From positions 1 to 5,871 of the forward strand of contig CALGOE010000220.1 of the NCBI GenBank assembly GCA_937958145.1: DNA of 5,871 nucleotides, written 5' to 3'. Numbering within the stretch: position 1 is the stretch's first letter; every line of letters begins with the position of its first letter. Below, in pieces: positions 5,787-5,871 of this stretch. The stretch is from an uncultured Desulfobacca sp. (GTDB taxonomy: Bacteria > Desulfobacterota > Desulfobaccia > Desulfobaccales > Desulfobaccaceae). Under the pieces are notes generated by a model. It had not been told where the DNA came from. It did not search any database and saw only the letters and a program-made list of their open reading frames with translations. The position numbers were made by a program, and so were the translations under genes.

Positions 5787-5871
5787 GTGGCCTCCCCCTG
5801 GACACAGGCGGCGGCACAGGTCCGCGGGGCCCGTATCGTCAACGTCTGGCCTAAACGGAGCATATAGGTCA
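5783..5871 (-). CDS. C-terminal end of an unidentified gene, possibly LysM-containing (5' truncated by window edge)
   Basis: On the minus strand a frame is open from the window edge for 28 codons and stops at TGA 5785-5783, overlapping the next start as ATGA. The residues include YMLRLGQTLTIRAP, which resembles the closing strand of a LysM peptidoglycan-binding repeat (L-x-V-G-Q-x-L-x-I-P), followed by a short Ala/Cys-containing tail. ATGA overlaps are typical of co-transcribed genes, which supports a real gene end, and the ribosome binding site of the next gene lies inside it. The piece is too short to name a family with confidence, and a chance open frame is possible. Confidence 0.5.
   Translation of the reverse strand, partial: TYMLRLGQTLTIRAPRTCAAACVQGEAT

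Overview
The window looks like chromosomal DNA from a GC-rich, Gram-negative anaerobe or facultative anaerobe, most likely Deltaproteobacteria/Desulfobacterota. This is inferred from the Rho protein, which lacks the long RNA-binding-domain insertion of high-GC Gram-positives and resembles deltaproteobacterial Rho, and from the coaE-rho gene order I recall for that group. No database search was possible, so the taxon is tentative. I see no mobile element, CRISPR array, tRNA or rRNA.

Left part, plus strand (1-2552): the 3' end of an RluA/RluD-type pseudouridine synthase overlaps the start of coaE (dephospho-CoA kinase, last step of CoA synthesis). A 420-base non-coding leader follows, then rho (transcription termination factor) and a GC-rich terminator-like hairpin. 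The leader is the least explained stretch. It holds an 11-base inverted repeat with two alternative downstream partners, a cluster of mutually exclusive hairpins, and a C-rich, G-poor tract of the kind Rho binds. This suggests, but does not prove, feedback attenuation of rho.

Right part, minus strand (2621-5871, read right to left): a probable operon converges on rho. In transcription order it has the last 28 codons of an unidentified gene with a LysM-like end, a small CoA-binding (YccU-type) protein, a class III nucleotide cyclase, a uridine phosphorylase (udp-like), and a 2-dehydropantoate 2-reductase (panE). The first two genes overlap (ATGA). The later gaps are about 61, 23 and 82 bases, and each full gene has a good ribosome binding site.

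The most unusual protein is the cyclase. Its first ~62 residues form a two-helix, half-ferritin/erythrin-like hairpin with E17, Y24 and E47-x-x-H50, joined directly to a catalytically complete cyclase domain with the Lys/Thr substrate pair of class IIIb enzymes. Four-helix ferritin-like sites can form by pairing two such hairpins, and class III cyclases work as dimers, so the fusion could couple iron or redox state to cAMP synthesis. Three genes on both strands touch coenzyme A (coaE, panE, the CoA-binding protein), a loose theme that may be coincidental.
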